Source: Betaproteobacteria bacterium (GTDB lineage Bacteria; Pseudomonadota; Gammaproteobacteria; Burkholderiales; SG8-39). Taken from it: 64,000 bases of DNA. The DNA lies in assembly GCA_004297625.1 (NCBI GenBank), contig SCTY01000071.1, positions 62,001-126,000 of the forward strand, written 5' to 3'. The translations under genes were made by a program, and so were the position numbers. The notes under the pieces are model-generated. The model saw only the letters and a program-made list of their open reading frames with translations, had not been told where the DNA came from and did not search any database. Below are positions 60,209-64,000 of the stretch, piece after piece. Each line of letters starts with the position of its first letter. The first letter of the stretch is position 1.

Positions 60209-60424
60209 ATGAAAGTGACGGCATTGGTAGCAGCAGTTTCGTTGGCGCTCTCCGGGGCGCTGCTGGCGGGATGCAATCGCGACAACCAACCGGCTTCGGG
60301 CGGCAGCACCGCCTCTTCCGGGTCGACTGGCAGCCCGAGCTCGGCACCGGGCAGCACGCAGAAGCGCTCGACCAGCCCCTCGAGCCCCTCGAGCCCGTCG
60401 AGCAGCCCGTCGGGCAGCAAGTAA
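60209..60424 (+). CDS. Ser/Gly/Pro-rich lipoprotein A
   Basis: 71 residues from ATG 60209 with GGAGG seven bases upstream. Signal peptide with lipobox LLAGCN (Cys21). The tail is a low-complexity Ser, Gly, Pro repeat (SGGSTASSGSTGSPSS and TSPSSPSSPSS). Similar in style to the next gene, and to the 20.2 kb lipoprotein. Such tails may form a flexible linker outside the outer membrane. Function unknown. Confidence 0.7.
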   Translation: MKVTALVAAVSLALSGALLAGCNRDNQPASGGSTASSGSTGSPSSAPGSTQKRSTSPSSPSSPSSSPSGSK

Positions 60425-60545
60425 GAACTTCACAGCCATAGGCAAAGAGTTCTCCGGGCTGGGTGTGCCCCTTTTGCAGTCAGGGGCTTGCACCCGGTCC
60501 GAACCTTGCTCGCCTCTTCATTTGTACACAACCCTGGAGGAACAC

Positions 60546-60917
60546 ATGAGACTTTCAACATTGGCAATCGCAGTTGCGCTGGCCTTCGGGCTGGCCGCCT
60601 GCAACAAAGAGGAGCCCGGGAAGACTTCGAGCGCGCCGGGCTCCAGCCGCAGTGCGTCGTCGACGTCGCCATCCACTCCGCCGTCCGGCTCCCCGAGCGC
60701 CGGGTCCAGCTCGAGCCCGACCGCGCCGAGCTCGACCGCGCCGAGCGCGACCAGCCCGAGCTCGCCGAGCTCCTCATCCAGCTCGTCGAGCGCGACCACC
60801 GACACCGAGAAGGACAAGGCGGGATCGTCTTCGGGCGGTTCGACGTCCGCCGCGACGCCGAGCGGCAGCGGCACCTCGTCGAACGCGACGAGCGAAGAGC
60901 CGAAGAAGACCCAGTAA
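60546..60917 (+). CDS. Ser-rich lipoprotein B
   Basis: 123 residues from ATG 60546 with GGAGG before it. Signal peptide ending FGLAAC (Cys19). Mature part is almost entirely Ser, Pro, Thr, Gly and Ala, with repeats like TAPSSTAPSATSPSSPSSS and a charged island TDTEKDKAG. It appears to be a longer relative of lipoprotein A, 121 bp upstream, and probably arose from it by duplication and repeat growth. No enzyme domain. A strong hairpin terminator follows. Confidence 0.75.
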   Translation: MRLSTLAIAVALAFGLAACNKEEPGKTSSAPGSSRSASSTSPSTPPSGSPSAGSSSSPTAPSSTAPSATSPSSPSSSSSSSSATTDTEKDKAGSSSGGSTSAATPSGSGTSSNATSEEPKKTQ

Positions 60918-60937
60918 GGGCGCTAGAGCAGCGAAGC

Positions 60938-60973
60938 GGGGTCAGAGCATTTGCTCTGGCCCCGTTTCTTTTT
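60938..60973 (+). terminator. terminator hairpin after lipoprotein B
   Basis: GGGGTCAGAGCA and TGCTCTGGCCCC form a 12-bp stem with one mismatch and a two-base loop, followed by GTTTCTTTTT. It sits between the convergent lipoprotein and FAH genes. The GGGGTCAGAGC core is the same as in the 43.5 kb repeat. Confidence 0.8.
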
Positions 60974-60989
60974 CACGACAGCTGTAACC

Positions 60990-61841
60990 TCAGGACACGT
61001 GGATGGTCATCGAGCCGATGCGCTCGATCGCTGCGACCATGACATCGCCTGGCTTGACCGGGCCGACGCCCTGCGGGGTGCCGGTAAGCAGCACGTCGCC
61101 AGGATGCAGCGTGTAGAACGAAGAAGCCCAGGCGACAAGCTCGGCGACGCCGAGGATGAGGTCGCTCGTGTTGGCGTCCTGGCGCGGCTCGCCATTCACC
61201 GTGATCGTAAGGCGCAGAAAGCCCGGGTCGCCGAGCTCGTCCGCGGTAACCATCCAGGGCCCCAGCACGCAGTACGAGTCGGGCGACTTGCGCAAGCTGC
61301 GCTCCTCGGGGCCGCGGATCGTCATGTCGAGCCCGATGCAGTAGCCCGCGACGTGCTCGGGTGCCTGCGCGGCGCTCACGTTCTTCGCCGTTCGTCCGAT
61401 CACCAGCGCGAGCTCCACTTCGTGATCGTTGCGCCGGTCGGTGTGGACCAGCTTCACGCCTTCGCCGGCACCGACCACCGCGCTCGCCGCCTTGAGGAAC
61501 ATGCCCGCCTTGTGAATCTCGTTGATCAGATTGCCGTGGTGGATGCCCTTGTCGGCGAGCGCCTCCTGCAGGTGCCGGGTGTAGTTCACCGGCGCGGCGA
61601 TGATTTTCCCCGGGTTGGCCACCGGCGATAGCAGCTTCACCCTGTCGAGCGGCACTCCCGCGGCGCTTCTTGCCGCGCTTTCCATCCTGCTTTTCAGCTT
61701 TCCAAGATTCGCAATGAAGGGATCGTATTTCGGCAGCGGATAGGCGAAGGTCCCGAGCTCCGACGCGATCGAGGTGACGTCGCGGATGGCGTCCCCGTCG
61801 ACGACGCCGATGCGGTTGTCGTCGTAGCGGCAGATTTTCAT
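60990..61841 (-). CDS. FAH-family hydrolase (fumarylpyruvate-hydrolase-like)
   Basis: 283 residues. Metal ligands: HEVELALVIGRTAKN (two Glu) and YCIGLDMTIRG (Asp), and the GTPQGVGPVKPGDV loop. Its ATG shares one base with the monooxygenase stop (TAATG), so the two are coupled. In gentisate-type pathways a flavin hydroxylase and an FAH-like hydrolase work together, which fits this pair. No ring-cleaving dioxygenase is in the window. Confidence 0.9.
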   Translation of the reverse strand: MKICRYDDNRIGVVDGDAIRDVTSIASELGTFAYPLPKYDPFIANLGKLKSRMESAARSAAGVPLDRVKLLSPVANPGKIIAAPVNYTRHLQEALADKGIHHGNLINEIHKAGMFLKAASAVVGAGEGVKLVHTDRRNDHEVELALVIGRTAKNVSAAQAPEHVAGYCIGLDMTIRGPEERSLRKSPDSYCVLGPWMVTADELGDPGFLRLTITVNGEPRQDANTSDLILGVAELVAWASSFYTLHPGDVLLTGTPQGVGPVKPGDVMVAAIERIGSMTIHVS

Positions 61842-63025
61842 TAGTGGAGCGGCACCGTTAGAGGATCGTAGTTATACAGCCATTGCGCGCGCTCTTTGGC
61901 GATATTGCGCGCCGCGAAGGCTTTCTTCATCTCTTCGGCGTCGACAATGTGGTACAGGCCGCCGTGCGCGCCCGATTCGGTGACCACGCGGGCGCAGCGC
62001 TCGACGCGCGCGCGCTGGTAGAGCCGCAGCGCCTCGGGCACCGAGCCCGCGCCTTCGAGCGCGCGCGCCACGACGGCCCCGTCCTCGATCGCCATGCAGG
62101 CGCCTTGCGCGAGAAACGGCAGCGTGGGGTGAGCCGCGTCGCCGAGCAGCGTGGCGCGCCCCGTGCTCCACTCGCGGATCGGCTTGCGGTCGTTGAGCGC
62201 CCAGCGATAGCACTCGTTGCGCTCGGCCGAGTCGAGGATCGCCTGGATGGTCGGATGCCAGCCGGCATAATCGGCCTTGAGCTCCTCCCAGGGGCGGCGT
62301 TGCGTCCAGGACTCGTCCTCCCATTGCGCGCGGCGCGGGCAGCCGACGAAGTTGAGCACTTCGCCGCGGCGCAGCCAATAGACCACGCAGTGGTTCTGCG
62401 GGCCGCACCACACGGCGCCGACGAGGTCCATGAGGTTCGCCGGCAGCTTGTGCCGCGGAACGGTGAATCGCCAGGCGACGAAGCCGGTGTAGTGCACCGG
62501 CATCTCGCCGTGGATCTGCGCGCGGATCGCCGACTTGATGCCGTCGGCGCCGAGGAGCACGTCGCCTTTCTCGCTCGAGCCGTCGGCGAACTTCAGCGTC
62601 ACGCCGCCCCCGTTCTCGGAGAAGCCGGTGACCTTCGCGTTCAACGCGATGCAGCCCGGGTCCAGCGACAGCACCTTGTCGACCAGGATGCGATGGAAGT
62701 CGGCGCGATGCAGGTGATAGTAGGGCGCGCCGTGCTCGCGTTCGTGCGCCTGCGCAAAAGGGATCTTGTGCATCAGCTCGCCGGTGTCGAAGCGGCGGAA
62801 CTCGTAGTCGCGCGGTTTCACCGCCACTTCGTCGAGCGCCGCGCGCAAGCCGAGGTCGTAGAGCACCTTGACGGAATTCGCGCTCTGCTGGATGCCCGCG
62901 CCGACCTCGCCGAGCTGCGGCGCCTGCTCGAACACGCGCACGCCGAAGCCCCTCTTGAGGAGGCACGCAGCCGCGGCGAGGCCGCCGAGCCCCGCGCCGG
63001 CGATGAGGATCTTTCCGGGACGCAA
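61841..63025 (-). CDS. FAD-dependent aromatic monooxygenase (salicylate/3-hydroxybenzoate hydroxylase-like)
   Basis: 394 residues from TTG 63025, with AGGAAA six bases upstream and the FAD fingerprint ILIAGAGLGGLAAAACLLKRGF at the start. The second FAD motif is GDVLLGADGIKSAIR and the third is GRATLLGDAAHPTLPFLAQGACMAIEDG. This is the group A flavoprotein hydroxylase family that hydroxylates phenolic acids using NAD(P)H. It is followed by an FAH-like hydrolase in the same operon. Confidence 0.93.
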   Translation of the reverse strand: MRPGKILIAGAGLGGLAAAACLLKRGFGVRVFEQAPQLGEVGAGIQQSANSVKVLYDLGLRAALDEVAVKPRDYEFRRFDTGELMHKIPFAQAHEREHGAPYYHLHRADFHRILVDKVLSLDPGCIALNAKVTGFSENGGGVTLKFADGSSEKGDVLLGADGIKSAIRAQIHGEMPVHYTGFVAWRFTVPRHKLPANLMDLVGAVWCGPQNHCVVYWLRRGEVLNFVGCPRRAQWEDESWTQRRPWEELKADYAGWHPTIQAILDSAERNECYRWALNDRKPIREWSTGRATLLGDAAHPTLPFLAQGACMAIEDGAVVARALEGAGSVPEALRLYQRARVERCARVVTESGAHGGLYHIVDAEEMKKAFAARNIAKERAQWLYNYDPLTVPLH

Positions 63026-63103
63026 ATCGAAATTTCCTGCGAAAAAGTCGAAAGGGCGCGAGTCTAGTAACTCCGAGCGAAATGTCAACGCTAGAATCGG
63101 CGG

Positions 63104-63353
63104 ATGCGCATCTGCGTCTTCGGCGCCGGAGCGGTCGGCGGGTCGCCCGAGCGGCGGGCACGTCTCCGGGGCGATCGGCCACAAGCCCTCGATGCTTCAG
63201 GACTGCGAGCGCGGCCGCCCGATGGAGATCGACGCCTTGCTGGTCGCGCCGCTTGCCATGGCGCGCGCCGCCGGCGTTTCGACGCCGACCCTCGATGGGC
63301 TCATTCCACTTGCCGCGCAAAAGGCGGCAGCGAAAGGTCTCTACAAGCCATGA
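63104..63353 (+). pseudogene. ketopantoate-reductase-like remnant with internal deletion
   Basis: The N-terminus MRICVFGAGAVGG from 63104 is the Rossmann start of a PanE-like reductase. A later frame reads GHKPSMLQDCERGRPMEIDA and ends GLIPLAAQKAAAKGLYKP at 63353, the PanE C-terminus. About 600-700 bp of the middle is missing, and the two parts are in different frames. The TGA overlaps the next gene start, so the original gene was probably coupled to it. Confidence 0.8.
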
Positions 63354-64000
63354 ACACGGTCAAAGTCGATTTCGAAGACGGCATCGCCTGGGTGAGCATG
63401 AACCGCCCGGAGAAGAAAAACGCCATCAGCGTCGAAATGGCGCACCAGATGGTCAAGCTCATGGACCAGCTCGAGACCGACGAGCGCTGCCACGTGCTCG
63501 TGCTCACCGGCGCGGGCGAGTCGTTCTCCGCCGGCATGGACCTGAAGGACTATTTCCGCGCCACCGACAAGGCGAGCGCAGTCGAGCGCGCGCGGGTCTA
63601 CCGGCTGAACGGCGCCTGGCAGTGGCGCGGGCTGCTGCATTACCCGAAGCCCACGATCGCCATGGTGAACGGCTGGTGCTTCGGCGGCGCGCTCACGCCG
63701 CTCGTCGCCTGCGACCTCGCCATCGCCGCCGACGAGGCGACCTTCGGCCTTTCCGAGATCAACTGGGGAATCATTCCGGCCGGCGTGGTGTGCAAGGCCA
63801 TCTCGACCGTCATGAGCGCGCGCGACGCGATGTACTGCGTGATGACCGGAGAGACCTTCGACGGCAGGCGCGCCGCCGAGATGCGGCTGGTGAACGAATC
63901 GGTCCCCCGCGCGAAGCTCAGGGCGCGCACCCAGGAGCTCGCGAAAACCCTGATGAGCAAGAACCCGACGGTGCTGCGCGCGGCGAAGACGGCGTTCCGC
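63350..64000 (+). CDS. p-hydroxycinnamoyl-CoA hydratase/lyase (feruloyl-CoA type), partial
   Basis: 217 residues are visible and the frame is open to the window edge. Crotonase fold with FEDGIAWVSMNRPEKKNA, the oxyanion-hole segments SFSAGMDLKDYF and NGWCFGGALTPLVACDLAI, and FGLSEINWGIIPAGVV. The close match to HCHL/Ech enzymes that hydrate and cleave feruloyl- or coumaroyl-CoA to vanillin or hydroxybenzaldehyde suggests lignin-derived acid use. A CoA ligase and aldehyde dehydrogenase would be expected just downstream, outside the window. Confidence 0.88.
   Translation, partial: MNTVKVDFEDGIAWVSMNRPEKKNAISVEMAHQMVKLMDQLETDERCHVLVLTGAGESFSAGMDLKDYFRATDKASAVERARVYRLNGAWQWRGLLHYPKPTIAMVNGWCFGGALTPLVACDLAIAADEATFGLSEINWGIIPAGVVCKAISTVMSARDAMYCVMTGETFDGRRAAEMRLVNESVPRAKLRARTQELAKTLMSKNPTVLRAAKTAFR

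Overview
The window is about two-thirds G+C, gene-dense DNA of a chromosomal type. It looks like a betaproteobacterium, most likely Burkholderiales. The reasons are three orphan Bug-type (tripartite tricarboxylate) binding proteins, many TRAP and ABC uptake systems beside acyl-CoA and aromatic catabolic genes, non-ATG starts, and many 1-4 bp stop/start overlaps. No rRNA, tRNA, CRISPR array, intact transposase or phage gene was seen.

Regions: (1) 1-3.5 kb, minus strand: MEDS-domain protein, carbamoylase-type amidohydrolase, ECF42-type sigma factor and its YciI/DGPF partner (cut by the window edge). (2) 3.6-13.1 kb: crotonase and a GntR/FCD regulator facing a long plus-strand operon with two complete TRAP transporters in a row, an Asp/Glu racemase/arylmalonate decarboxylase-like enzyme and a hydantoinase/dihydropyrimidinase. 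(3) 13.1-20.4 kb: a GSU2403-type nucleotidyltransferase behind two long perfect palindromes, then an oxidoreductase, two paralogous SDRs, an FAH-family hydrolase, a Bug protein, a UxaA-type dehydratase and REP-like hairpins. (4) 20.4-31.6 kb: a livKHMGF importer with an outer-membrane protein and an unknown gene, divergent from tetR and a phenylacetate-CoA-ligase-like gene, followed by a Bug protein, SDR, two MaoC hot-dog proteins, RidA and a frameshifted GFA gene. Two matching TTGAC-N6-GTCAA sites suggest that much of this block is one TetR regulon. (5) 31.7-38.4 kb: a triple-RidA protein, a taurine/sulfonate-type ABC importer and PEP carboxylase. (6) 38.4-47.5 kb: glycine-zipper protein, AtzE/AtzG-like amidase pair, a fused two-domain class II aldolase with one degenerate half, Bug protein, M20 peptidase, lipoprotein, MFS carrier and DUF1445 protein. 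(7) 47.6-54.1 kb: ACT protein; a tightly overlapping TAXI-TRAP, UbiD and zinc-ribbon operon; a flavin-type oxidase-fold protein with a MetE-like protein. (8) 54.2-60.9 kb: a winged-helix/receiver regulator divergent from a six-TM coiled-coil protein and a VWA lipoprotein; an enolase-superfamily enzyme; DUF445; Ser-rich lipoproteins. (9) 61-64 kb: FAH hydrolase and flavin monooxygenase, a deleted ketopantoate reductase remnant, and the start of a hydroxycinnamoyl-CoA hydratase/lyase.

Overall this is a catabolic, scavenging chromosome segment. Many solute-binding proteins feed amidohydrolases, decarboxylases, ring hydroxylases and CoA-ester enzymes. Local decay is visible: a one-base frameshift, an internally deleted gene, a eroded DUF1328 gene and a dehydratase with a doubtful N-terminus. 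Functions of the substrate-specific genes are inferred from family and context only.
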